A stretch of DNA of 64,000 bases from Sphaerobacter sp. (GTDB taxonomy: Bacteria > Chloroflexota > Chloroflexia > Thermomicrobiales > Thermomicrobiaceae): positions 33,285-97,284 of the forward strand of contig JASBVL010000090.1 in NCBI GenBank assembly GCA_029961075.1. Reading direction: 5' to 3'. The notes under the pieces are model-generated. The model did not search any database. It was not told the DNA's origin and saw nothing but the letters and a program-made list of their open reading frames with translations. Each line of letters opens with the position of its first letter. The stretch's first letter is position 1. Made by a program: the position numbers and the translations under genes. Positions 1 to 8,284 of this stretch are shown here, one piece after another.

Positions 1-1679
1 GGTGAGGTGTTCATCCTCCAGGCCCGACCGATCACCGCCCTGCCGGAGCCGCCGCCGCGCGCGGGCAGGGCGCAGCGACAGATGGCCCGCCTTGTCGCGG
101 AGCTGCTGCCCGCCCGGCCCTACCCACTGGAGGCAACCATCTGGGGGTTCGATTACTTTTCGTCCTCGCTGCTTCGGCCGATCTTGCGGCCGCTCGGCCT
201 GGCAGTCCACTTCGACCGAATGTTCGTCGAGGAGGAGGGCGTCGTCGTCCGCTTCACCGGACGGTTGCCCTACCGCGTGACCCCGGGCCTCCTCCTGGCG
301 CCGCTCCGGCTGCTGCGGCTCGCCCGTCGCTTTGATCCCGCCCGCTGGCGGAGCGACCCCCTCCTGGCCGAGGTGCAGGCGCGGGCCCGCGCGCTGGAAA
401 CGAAGGACTTAGGTGCGCTCTCGTGGGCCGGTGTGAACGAGACGGTGCACCAGGCGCTTGCCATCCCGCTCCTGGTCGGGCAACTGCGGATGCGCTACCA
501 GCTGCCGAGGCTGCCCGCCGTCGGCGCACTCCGCCTCCTGCTCAGCCTGCTTGGGGCCAGGGACCGTTTCGGCACGATCCTCTTCGCCGGCCTCGAAACC
601 CGAACACTGGACGCAAACCGGGCGCTCGAGGCGTTGGCAGCGCGTATTCGGTCCGATCCGACTCTGGCTGATACCTTTGCCCGCCACGAGCCCGCTGCGC
701 TGTGGACGGCCCTGGAGGCGCATCCGTCGGGCCGTGCCGTCCTGGCCGAGCTGCGCAGCTTCTTGGACGAGTACGGCCACCGCGAGGTAGGGGGCACCCT
801 CCAGGTCTCGCATCCGACCTGGAGAGACGCGCCGGAGGTCGTGCTCGGCATGCTGCAGGGGCTCGCCCGGACGCCGCCGAAGCGCCGGCCGCAGCGGCCC
901 GCCTGGGCGGTGGCGCGGGACGAACTCCTGACCCACCCACTGCTGCGGTTGCCGCCCCTGCGGTCCGCCTTCGTCAGGCTCCTGGACGATGCCCCCTGGT
1001 TTCACCAGATCCGCGAGGACACCCGGTTCTACCTGACGCTGGTTCTGCCCGTTCTGCGGCGGACGGTGCTCGAGCTCGGCCGGCGCCTCGTCGACACCGG
1101 CGTGCTCGATGCCGCCCCGGATGTCTTCTACCTCAAGCTGGGCGAGCTCGAACGGATAGACGGAGCGTGGCCCCCGCCACCGCCGCTCGTCGGAGAGCTG
1201 CGCGAACTGGTGGCGCGGCGCAAGGCCACGTATGCGGAGCTGGAGAGCGTGCCGCTGGTAGATCCGCGACTGCTTGGACGCGCGGAGACGACGGATGCTA
1301 GGGATGCGCTGCTGCGTGGAATCCCCGGCAGCCCCGGCGTGGCGGAGGGGCCCGTGTGTGTCGTCCGCGGTAGCACGGAGTTCGGCAAGCTCCGCCCGGG
1401 GAGGTGCTCGTCGCCCCCTACACCAATCCCGCCTGGACCCCGCTCTTCGAGCTGGCAGCGGCGCTTGTGGTCGATACCGGTGCGGCTGTCTCGCACGCGG
1501 CCATCGTGGCGCGCGAGAACGGCAACCCGGCGGTGATGGCCACTGGCGATGGCACCCGCCTCGTCGACGGCCCGCAGGTGCGCGTCGATGGCGCGCGGGG
1601 CCTGGTCTTCGGCCTGGCGGCGCCGACGGCCGGGCGCGCTGCGCGAGAGCGGCCAGGCTCAGAGCACCTGGCGCGCTGA
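1..1679 (+). pseudogene. PEP synthase / rifampicin phosphotransferase-like protein, 5'-truncated by window edge and frameshifted
   Basis: The frame is already open at base 1 and reads VFILQARPIT, the usual end of the ATP-grasp domain of PEP synthase/Rph-type phosphotransferases, so the N-terminal domain lies outside the window. A helical middle region of about 400 residues follows, then the swivelling phosphohistidine domain. Near 1397-1401 the frame breaks: the first frame continues as nonsense to 1536, while a second frame from 1404 carries the catalytic motif TGAAVSHAAIVAREN (His codon 1494-1496) and stops at 1677-1679. Adding one G to the G-run there would restore PGEVLVAPYTNPAW. These enzymes move the beta-phosphate of ATP through the His to an acceptor; the acceptor cannot be told here. 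This is either a disabled gene or a one-base sequence error. Confidence 0.8.
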
Positions 1680-1966
1680 GTTGGGAGGGACGAGAACGCT
1701 GCCGGTCATGCGTCCGACCCGCGCTCGCCCTGGGTCGCAGAAATCCTCGATCCCGAGCTCGCGACGCAGCGGGAACTCATCGCCTGAGCGGCGTCGCCCC
1801 GCTGAGGCGAGATCATGTGTCGCCTGCTTCTCTCGAACGATCGGCTTCCGCGCTGAGCCGCCGGTCATCGGTGCGCTCCCGCGCGGCCGAGATGGGCCCG
1901 CCACATTGAGGAGCCGGACACCCCACCGGTGCGCACGCCCCGAAACGTTCGCGCTGCGCCACCGCG

Positions 1967-2641
1967 TCACCCTGACCCACGCCGGCTCAGGCGGCGCATG
2001 GTCCGGTACACCTGGGCAGGTGTCGGAGCGGGTGGCAGCGGTTGTGCACTGGTCGCGCGGCACCCATCGAGCACGAGGCCGACGAACCGCTTCCACGCGG
2101 ATGGGGCAGCCTCCCGCGTCCCGCGCACGACGCCCGCGTTCGCCATCAGCAGCAGGACAAAGTCCTCGGGCACGAAGTCGGCCCGGAGTTGACCAGCGGC
2201 TTGGGCACGCCGACCCAGTTCGACAAAGTCGCGGAAGGCTCGGTCGCGCAGCTCCTCCAGCCCCCCGGCGGTTGGGAACGTCATGGTCAGGACGTCGCAG
2301 GCACCGTGGTCGGCCGCCTGCATCGCGCAGACCCGCTCCACATACCGGCCGAAGCCTTCCCAGGGGTCAGGGGATTGTAGCGCCTCCGCCGCGGCGCTGG
2401 CGTACTCGGCCAGGCGGTCCTTGAAAGCTGCGGCGACCAGGGCGTCGCGCGTGGGGAAGTGGCGGTAGAGCGTGGCGTTGCCCACCCCAGCACGTCGGGC
2501 GATCTCGTCCAGCGGCGCGTTAACCCCGCGCTCCGCGAACACGGCCCGCGCCGCGTCCACGATGCGCCGGCGGTTCCGCGCGGCATCCGCCCGAAGCGAT
2601 GGACGCGCCTCATGGGAGTCGGACACAAGCGATCGGCTCAT
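1967..2641 (-). CDS. TetR-family transcriptional repressor (SbtR-like)
   Basis: This 224-residue protein begins with RADAARNRRRIVDAARAVF and a helix-turn-helix reading DEIARRAGVGNATLYRHF, the classic TetR N-domain. A helical ligand-binding C-domain containing SPDPWEGF follows, as in SbtR-like regulators. The ATG at 2639-2641 was chosen because the upstream in-frame extension has no family similarity and would run into the shared operator. The gene is divergent from the oxidoreductase at 2748, with a 28-bp palindrome at 2695-2722 between them. It most likely represses that gene and possibly itself, with release by a small lipophilic or electrophilic ligand (inference from family and layout). 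Confidence 0.88.
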   Translation of the reverse strand: MSRSLVSDSHEARPSLRADAARNRRRIVDAARAVFAERGVNAPLDEIARRAGVGNATLYRHFPTRDALVAAAFKDRLAEYASAAAEALQSPDPWEGFGRYVERVCAMQAADHGACDVLTMTFPTAGGLEELRDRAFRDFVELGRRAQAAGQLRADFVPEDFVLLLMANAGVVRGTREAAPSAWKRFVGLVLDGCRATSAQPLPPAPTPAQVYRTMRRLSRRGSG

Positions 2642-2694
2642 GGCCTTGAGTGTACACCGGCAACGGACGGCCGTCCCCGGCCGTGATAGATTGG

Positions 2695-2722
2695 CATAAG
2701 TGGGGTTCATTCCCCATTTATG
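2695..2722. promoter_or_regulatory. Palindromic operator for the divergent TetR regulator
   Basis: CATAAGTGGGG (2695-2705) and CCCCATTTATG (2712-2722) form an inverted repeat with 10 of 11 arm positions matching and a 6-bp spacer, TTCATT. It lies between the divergent TetR and oxidoreductase genes, 25 bp before the oxidoreductase ATG. Size and symmetry suit a TetR dimer-of-dimers site. No convincing -35/-10 pair could be assigned. Confidence 0.75.
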
Positions 2723-2747
2723 TGGCGGTTCAAGGAGGAGGAACCCG

Positions 2748-3681
2748 ATGCGCGCGATCGCGATATCCGATTTCGGGGCCGCTCCGGCGCTTCATGAGCT
2801 GCCAGTCCCCGAGCCGGGGGAAGGCGCGATCCTGGTGCGCGTCCAGGCGTCTTCAGTCAATGGCTTCGACCTGGCCGTCGCCGCCGGGCACATGAAGGGC
2901 ATGATGGAGCACCGCTTCCCGGTCATCCTCGGCAAGGACTTCGCCGGCACGGTCGAGGCAGTTGGTCCGGGAGCATCCCGCTTGGCCATCGGCGCCCCGG
3001 TGTTTGGGGTGGTGATGAAGCCCGTGCTGCGTGACGGCGCGTTCGCTGAGTACGTCACCGTCACGGAAAGGCTTCGGCGTCGCCTCGATCCCAACGGGGC
3101 TCGACACCGCCGCCGCTGGCGCGCTCGGCCTGGCCGGCACCGCCGCGCTCCAGTCCATCGAGGCGGTGGCACCCACCGCCAGCGACACCGTGCTGATCTC
3201 CGGGGCGACCGGCGGGGTCGGCGCCCTTGCGGTGCAACTCGCCGTGGCCCGGGGTGCACGAGTCATCGCCACCGTCCGGCTGGGGGAAGAAGCCGACTTC
3301 GTGCGCGACCTGGGAGCGGCCCATACGGTCGACTACACCGGCGACATCGCCGCGCAGGTCCGCGCCATCAGCCCCCAGGGTGTGGACGCAGTCATCCACC
3401 CCGCGGGAGACGGTCGGGCGCTGGCCGACCTGCTGGCGCCGGGCGGTCGGTTTGCATCCCCCGTGGGCCTAGGGCCGGACCAACTCGGTCGCCAGGATGT
3501 ACAGGCCACCAGCGTCATGGCCACCCCAACGCCGGAGGTGCTGGCCCACCTCGCCGAGGAGGTCGTCGCCGGCCGGCTGCACGTCCCGATCTGGCGCAAC
3601 TACCGGCTGGAAGAGGTAGCGCAGGCACTGGCCGACTTCGCCGCACCCCACGTCGGCAAGCTCGCCGTCAGTATCGGCTGA
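2748..3681 (+). pseudogene. NADP-dependent quinone-oxidoreductase-like (MDR/zeta-crystallin) protein, frameshifted
   Basis: A strong AAGGAGGAGG ribosome site precedes ATG 2748. The N-terminal GroES-like part (MRAIAISDFGAAPALHELPV through GAFAEYVTVTE) is in one frame up to about 3068. The Rossmann part with VLISGATGGVGALAVQLA, through LAVSIG and stop 3681, is in another frame. Skipping one A of the AAA at 3067-3069 rejoins them as VTVTEGFGVASIP, giving about 310 residues, normal for the family. There are no zinc-ligand cysteines, so it would be a zinc-free NADPH:quinone or enone reductase. It lies beside a divergent TetR regulator and its operator. The break is either a real inactivation or a homopolymer error. 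Confidence 0.82.
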
Positions 3682-3715
3682 GCGCGGCGCTGCCCCCTCA
3701 CCGCCACGCTGATAC

Positions 3716-3737
3716 GGGCGGGACTTGTCCCCGCCCG
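3716..3737. repeat. Short GC hairpin of the GGGCGGG-CTTGTC repeat family; rest of 3682-4057 otherwise empty
   Basis: GGGCGGG and CCCGCCC arms flank an ACTTGTCC-type centre. The same 'GGGGCGGGGCTTGTC' style recurs at 8204-8240, 23290-23406, 26404-26430 and 34930-34960. I found no gene, RNA or promoter with support in the remaining 3682-4057 gap between the oxidoreductase and nth. Confidence 0.5.
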
Positions 3738-4057
3738 GAGGCGCCCGGTGACACCGACGCAGATCATGCGGAGAAACTGGGCAACACCGGGAGGGCACAA
3801 GGCCGAATGCTGTCGCACGAACCGCTGCGGCAATGCCGGCGGCCGAGGGAGGCGCCGAGCGCCCGCAGACAGGCCTCCCACCAACCCTGTGCACATCGGG
3901 ATCACGAAATGGCTCGACGCCGCGCGCGAGCGCCGCGGGTGGGTCCGTCCCCCGGCCGGTGAGCGGAGCGCCGGCCCGGGACGACGCCAGCCACCCCCAG
4001 GGCCCTGGCGCGTCCCCTGCGATAGCGTCGTCCACGGCGGGCATCGGAGGCGCGCTC

Positions 4058-4720
4058 ATGAAGGAGGCGTTCGACATCGACCTGGCCCTCGCGCGCGTCC
4101 GCGAGGCGGTCCGCGACTACCCGCCCGCGGCCATGTTCGCCCTGGCCGATGAGGGCCACCGCTCGCTGTTTGAGCAGGTAGTGGGCTGCATCCTGTCGAT
4201 CCGCACCTACGACGAGGTGACGCTGCCGACCGCGCGCCGCCTCTTCGCAGCCGCCCCCACGCCCGACGCGATGGCCGCGCTCCCGGTGGAGGACCTGCAA
4301 GCCCTCATCGCCCCGGTCTCCTTCGCCGAGCCGAAGGCCCGGCAGATTCAGGCCATCGCCGCGGCGACGGTCGAGCGCTACGGCGGCACGCTCCCCTGCG
4401 ATCGAGACGTGCTGCTGGCCTTCACCGGGGTCGGCCCGAAGTGTGCCCATCTGGCGCTCGCGATCGCCTGCGGCCAGCCCTGGGTCAGCGTGGACGTGCA
4501 CGTCCACCGCGTGACCAACCGCTGGGGCTACGTCCGGACCCGGACCCCGGAGCAGACCACCGCGGCGCTGGAGGCGCAACTTCCCCGGCGGTACTGGATC
4601 GAGATCAACCGGCTGCTCGTGCCGTTCGGCAAGCACATCTGCACCACGCGGCGGCCGCGCTGCTCGACCTGTCCCGTCCTGTCGATGTGCCAGCAGGTCG
4701 GCGTCACGGACCACCGCTGA
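4058..4720 (+). CDS. nth: Endonuclease III (DNA glycosylase/AP lyase)
   Basis: This 220-residue HhH-GPD protein removes oxidised pyrimidines from DNA and cleaves the abasic site in base excision repair. The helix-hairpin-helix FTGVGPKCA holds the catalytic Lys128, and VDVHVHRV holds the catalytic Asp146. The C-terminal [4Fe-4S] motif C-x6-C-x2-C-x5-C is complete (Cys195, 202, 205, 211). The ATG at 4058 was chosen because upstream in-frame sequence is low-complexity and the family begins about here. Its last ~190 bp are overlapped on the opposite strand by the open tail of the wall-hydrolase gene, which is probably not meaningful coding. Confidence 0.93.
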   Translation: MKEAFDIDLALARVREAVRDYPPAAMFALADEGHRSLFEQVVGCILSIRTYDEVTLPTARRLFAAAPTPDAMAALPVEDLQALIAPVSFAEPKARQIQAIAAATVERYGGTLPCDRDVLLAFTGVGPKCAHLALAIACGQPWVSVDVHVHRVTNRWGYVRTRTPEQTTAALEAQLPRRYWIEINRLLVPFGKHICTTRRPRCSTCPVLSMCQQVGVTDHR

Positions 4721-6561
4721 CGCGGCTCCTGCCGCCTGCCGGGTCCGGTGCCCGGGCGAGCGCCGCCGCCCGCGGCGCCCGGCCTCGAGGCCGCCGACGC
4801 GGCGACGCCCCTTAGCCTCACCAGCCTGCGCGCAGCGCCGAGCGCGCGGCGTGGTAGCCGCACATGCCGGCTCCATCTGGCGCAGGCGCTGCACAAGCTC
4901 GCCTCCTGGCGCGTGAACCGTCGCCCTTCGCCATCGCCGGCGAGCGGCGTGCTGGACTTGCGCATCAATGCAGCTTGTCCATCCGGAACGGGCCTCCAAC
5001 CGTATCCGGCTCTCTTTTGCGCTTTCCTGGGTGGGGCCGGCGCCTGCACCGGCGGGTTGCCGGGCGCGGGGCTCGGCGCCGCGACGAGGAGCGGCAGCGT
5101 GGCATCCTCGCCCGCGAACAGGGCCGTGTAGTACGCGTACCAGGCCATCACCTTGGCCACGTAGTGCTCGGTACAGGTCCCGTAGATGTCGCACCCCTGC
5201 CCGAAGTACCTGCCCGCTACCTCCGCCAGCGACAACCCGCGCGCCAGGCGCTCCGCGATCATGCGCACGCCGGCGTCGATGTTGGCCGCCGGGTCGCGCC
5301 AGCGATCCTGCGGCACTCCGAGGCGCAGCAGGTTCTCCGGCATCACCTGCATCAGCCCCTGGGCGCCGGCCGCCGAGACCGCCTCCGGGTTGCCGCCCGA
5401 CTCGACCGTGATGATCGCCGCGATGAACGCCAGCGGCACGCCGTAGCGCTCGGCGGCCGCCTGCATCAGCACCACCCACTGGAGCACGCTGGCCGGCGCC
5501 TCCGTCAGCACCTGCCCGCTGCCGACGGCCACCACCACGGCCCCGGCCAGCCAGCCCAGCGGGTCGATGGCGCGGCCCGCGTCGTCCCGGACCGCGAAGT
5601 GCAGGTGCGGGCCGGTCGCGTAGCCCACCGAGCCGACCTGGGCGATCACCTGGCCGGCCACGACGCGGTCTCCCGGCTTGACGAAGGCGCGCTCCCAGTG
5701 GAGGTACTCGGTGCGGTAGCCGGCATTCTCACCGCTGTGCTCGATGACGATGACCGAGTTCGCCCCCGGCTCGCTCGCGTCAAACCCCACCCGGATGACG
5801 GTGCCCGCCGCCGCGGCGACGATCGGCGTCCCGGCGGCCGCGGCCAGGTCGATCCCGTTGTGGAAGCTGGGCCGGTCGGCCGGGCAGATGGAGAGCGTCG
5901 CGTAGCCCGGGTTGTGGGGCACGCAGCCAAAGCCCTGGCTCAGCGTGTAGCGCCCGAGGAGGGGGAACACGCGGGTGCCGGACCCGCGCGCAGTCGGGAT
6001 GAACGTGAGCCCGGCCGGCGACGCGGCCTCGTCGGGGATCCACGTCCAGGCGAAGAAGGTCTGGCTGAGCGGGCTGTAGTTCAGGTACCAGGCCCCGCTC
6101 GGCCAGGACCCATCCGGCCGGCGGGTGCGCGCGCCGTTGCTGAGCTGACGATAGGCGGGCGCGAGGGCAGGGTTATCCGGTCCGCCCATGATCCGCGGCG
6201 GGCCTTCCCGGCCCTCCCCCACCGGCACGCAGTCGGCGCACGGCGCGTTCTCGCCGAGCGTGCGGACGCGGGTCGCGACATAGTAGGCGGGCGACACCGG
6301 TTGCCCTACCGTGGTGTTGTCTCCCACGAAGGCGAGGGTGACCCAGTGCCAGCTCCGCTCCTCGCTCCAGGCCATGTCCCCCCTGAACGGCGCCGGCACG
6401 ACCGAGTTCGGATCGCGCGCCGGGACTTGCGGCCGGGGCCCGCCGGCCGTCATCGCCCGCGCGGTCCAGGTCGTCCCGATCAGCAAGAGCAGGAGCGCGG
6501 CCGCGCCGAGGAGGATATCGTCACGGCGACGCCTCGCCTGACGAGAAGCGATGCGATCCAC
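4528..6561 (-). CDS. Bifunctional cell-wall hydrolase: M23 (LytM) endopeptidase fused to lytic transglycosylase (SLT)
   Basis: GTG 6561 follows an AGAGG ribosome site at good distance. One N-terminal membrane segment (residues ~16-33) anchors an extracytoplasmic protein. After a ~200-residue beta-rich region comes an M23 domain with HNGID (His234, Asp238) and GPHLHF (His319, His321), all zinc ligands/catalytic residues present. Next is a Slt domain (residues ~365-480) with the catalytic Glu387 in TVESGG, then GAQGLMQVMP. It should cut both peptide cross-bridges and glycan strands. After about residue 500 the sequence is Pro/Arg/Ala-rich and the frame runs on to 4528, antisense to nth; this tail is doubtful, so the true end may be near 5050-5070 or lost by an indel. 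Confidence 0.85.
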   Translation of the reverse strand: MDRIASRQARRRRDDILLGAAALLLLLIGTTWTARAMTAGGPRPQVPARDPNSVVPAPFRGDMAWSEERSWHWVTLAFVGDNTTVGQPVSPAYYVATRVRTLGENAPCADCVPVGEGREGPPRIMGGPDNPALAPAYRQLSNGARTRRPDGSWPSGAWYLNYSPLSQTFFAWTWIPDEAASPAGLTFIPTARGSGTRVFPLLGRYTLSQGFGCVPHNPGYATLSICPADRPSFHNGIDLAAAAGTPIVAAAAGTVIRVGFDASEPGANSVIVIEHSGENAGYRTEYLHWERAFVKPGDRVVAGQVIAQVGSVGYATGPHLHFAVRDDAGRAIDPLGWLAGAVVVAVGSGQVLTEAPASVLQWVVLMQAAAERYGVPLAFIAAIITVESGGNPEAVSAAGAQGLMQVMPENLLRLGVPQDRWRDPAANIDAGVRMIAERLARGLSLAEVAGRYFGQGCDIYGTCTEHYVAKVMAWYAYYTALFAGEDATLPLLVAAPSPAPGNPPVQAPAPPRKAQKRAGYGWRPVPDGQAALMRKSSTPLAGDGEGRRFTRQEASLCSACARWSRHVRLPRRALGAARRLVRLRGVAASAASRPGAAGGGARPGTGPGRRQEPRQRWSVTPTCWHIDRTGQVEQRGRRVVQMCLPNGTSSRLISIQYRRGSCASSAAVVCSGVRVRT

Positions 6562-6870
6562 GACCACCCCCCTCTGCGTGTACGCGGGTGTGCCGGATCT
6601 CGGAGCCTCTTCCCCTCCCTCATCGTGGCAGGAGGCGGGGGCGTCGTTCGTGGGTGACGATCCGATGCCGACGACGAGACGGTCTCCGCGCGGGAGCCCA
6701 GCATGCTCAATGCCACGCTCCCCGCCGGGACGCGCCCGCCCGGCCCGGTGTGGGCCTAAGTGTGCGGCAGGCTGCATCTCCTGTGCAAGTGGACCTATGA
6801 CCTGCCGGCACGAATGGCGTTTCGGGTGCCGTTTGTCGGCGCGCCGCTCGCGCGCGGGTGCGCGCCGGGC

Positions 6871-8049
6871 TCAGTGCCGGCGGAGGCTCGCCAGCGCGGC
6901 GAGTCGGTCGGCCGCCGCGGCGATCGTCTCCGGCCGCTTGGCGAAGCAGAAGCGGGCCAGCAGCGGCGCGCGCGCCGGATCGGCGTAGAAGGCCGAGGGC
7001 GGGATGGCGGCCACGCCCACCTCGGCCGTCAGGAAGCGGCAGAACGCGACATCGCTGTCGAACCCCAGCCCGGCGATGTCGGCCAGCAGGAAGTAGCTGC
7101 CCCGGCAGGGCAGCACCGGCAGCCCGGCGGCCTCCAGCGCCTGGCGCAGGCGGTCGCGCAGGTCGGTGTAGGTCGCCGCCAGCCGGGCGTAGTAGTCGCT
7201 GGCGAGCGCGTACTCCAGCGCCACCGCCATGGCCTCCTGGAGCGGCGTCGCGGTGGCGAAGGTGATGAACTGGTGCGTCGTCCGCAGCGCCCGGGTCAGC
7301 GCCGGCGCGGCGATGGCGTAGCCGACCTTCCAGCCGGTCATGCTGAAGGTCTTGCCGGTGGAGTTGAGGGTGACGGTCCGCTCCCACATCCCCGGCAGCG
7401 TCGCCAGGGGCACGTGCACGGCGTCGTCGAAGATGATCCGGTCGTAGACCTCGTCGCTGATGGCGATGAGGTCGTGCTCCCGGCAGAGCGCGGCGAGGCC
7501 CTCCAGCTCGGCGCGGCTGAAGACCTTGCCCGTCGGGTTGTGCGGGGTGTTGATGACGAGGGCGCGCGTGCGCGGGCCGATCGCGGCCGCCAGCGCGTCC
7601 AGGTCCAGCGACCAGTCGGGCGCCTGGAGCGGCACGTAGCGGGGCACCCCGCCAGCGAAGGTCACCTGCGCCGGGTAGGCGTCGTAGAACGGCTCGATCA
7701 GGATGACCTCGTCGCCCGGCTCCAGCACGGCCAGCAGCGTCGCCAGCAGGGCCTCGGTCGCGCCGGAGGTCACGGTCACCTCATGCTCCGGGTCGACCGC
7801 GCGGCCGTAGGTGTGCGCGAAGGTCGCGGCGATGGCGCGGCGGAGGCGGGGCAGGCCGTGGCTCGGGGCGTACTGGTTCAGATCCGCCTGGATCGCGGCC
7901 GCGGCCGCCTCCTTCGCCAGGTCCGGCCCGGGGAAGTCGGGGAAGCCCTGCCCCAGGTTGATCGCCTCGTGCTCGACCGCCAGCCGGCTCATCTCGCTGA
8001 AGACCGACGTCCCGAAGCCCCGCAGCCGGCTCGCCGCCACCTGCCGCAT
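6871..8049 (-). CDS. PLP-dependent class I aminotransferase (methionine/kynurenine-type)
   Basis: This is a 392-residue fold-type I aminotransferase with INLGQGFPDFPGP near the N-terminus, NTPHNPTGKV in the substrate region, ISDEVYDRIIF for the cofactor ring-binding Asp/Tyr, and NSTGKTFSMTGWKVGY carrying the PLP Lys. The pattern is closest to YbdL/kynurenine aminotransferase enzymes, which act on methionine or aromatic amino acids. ATG 8049 has GAGGAGG upstream; the longer open frame adds only low-complexity sequence. It follows metE on the same strand after a 235-bp repeat-filled gap, so a methionine-related role is plausible but not shown. Confidence 0.88.
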   Translation of the reverse strand: MRQVAASRLRGFGTSVFSEMSRLAVEHEAINLGQGFPDFPGPDLAKEAAAAAIQADLNQYAPSHGLPRLRRAIAATFAHTYGRAVDPEHEVTVTSGATEALLATLLAVLEPGDEVILIEPFYDAYPAQVTFAGGVPRYVPLQAPDWSLDLDALAAAIGPRTRALVINTPHNPTGKVFSRAELEGLAALCREHDLIAISDEVYDRIIFDDAVHVPLATLPGMWERTVTLNSTGKTFSMTGWKVGYAIAAPALTRALRTTHQFITFATATPLQEAMAVALEYALASDYYARLAATYTDLRDRLRQALEAAGLPVLPCRGSYFLLADIAGLGFDSDVAFCRFLTAEVGVAAIPPSAFYADPARAPLLARFCFAKRPETIAAAADRLAALASLRRH

Positions 8050-8153
8050 CGCTGCCGCCTCCTCGCGTGCTGCCCCTGACCGCCCGCGGGCCCCGCCTCC
8101 ACGGGGGAGCCGGGAGCGATGCCCCGCTCGCGCCCCCTGAGAGGAACAACGGC

Positions 8154-8280
8154 GGGAGGGCACCAGGCCCTCCCCTACCACACGCGGCCGTCGCGCCGCC
8201 CGGTAGGGGCGGGGCTTGTCGACCCGAGCCCCCGCCCGGCGTCGCCCGGGATGGCGCGGGAGGGCATGCGGCCCTCCCCT
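8154..8280. repeat. Composite GC-rich intergenic repeat with two GGGAGGGC hairpins
   Basis: Two hairpins with identical arms GGGAGGGC/GCCCTCCC (8154-8161/8167-8174 and 8258-8265/8271-8278), each with a 5-base loop and followed by CCTACC or similar, flank a TAGGGGCGGGGCTTGTC unit at 8204. The same arms recur at 23342-23362 and 34990-35010. It sits between metE and the aminotransferase gene and could also attenuate readthrough. Confidence 0.7.
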
Positions 8281-8284
8281 ACCC

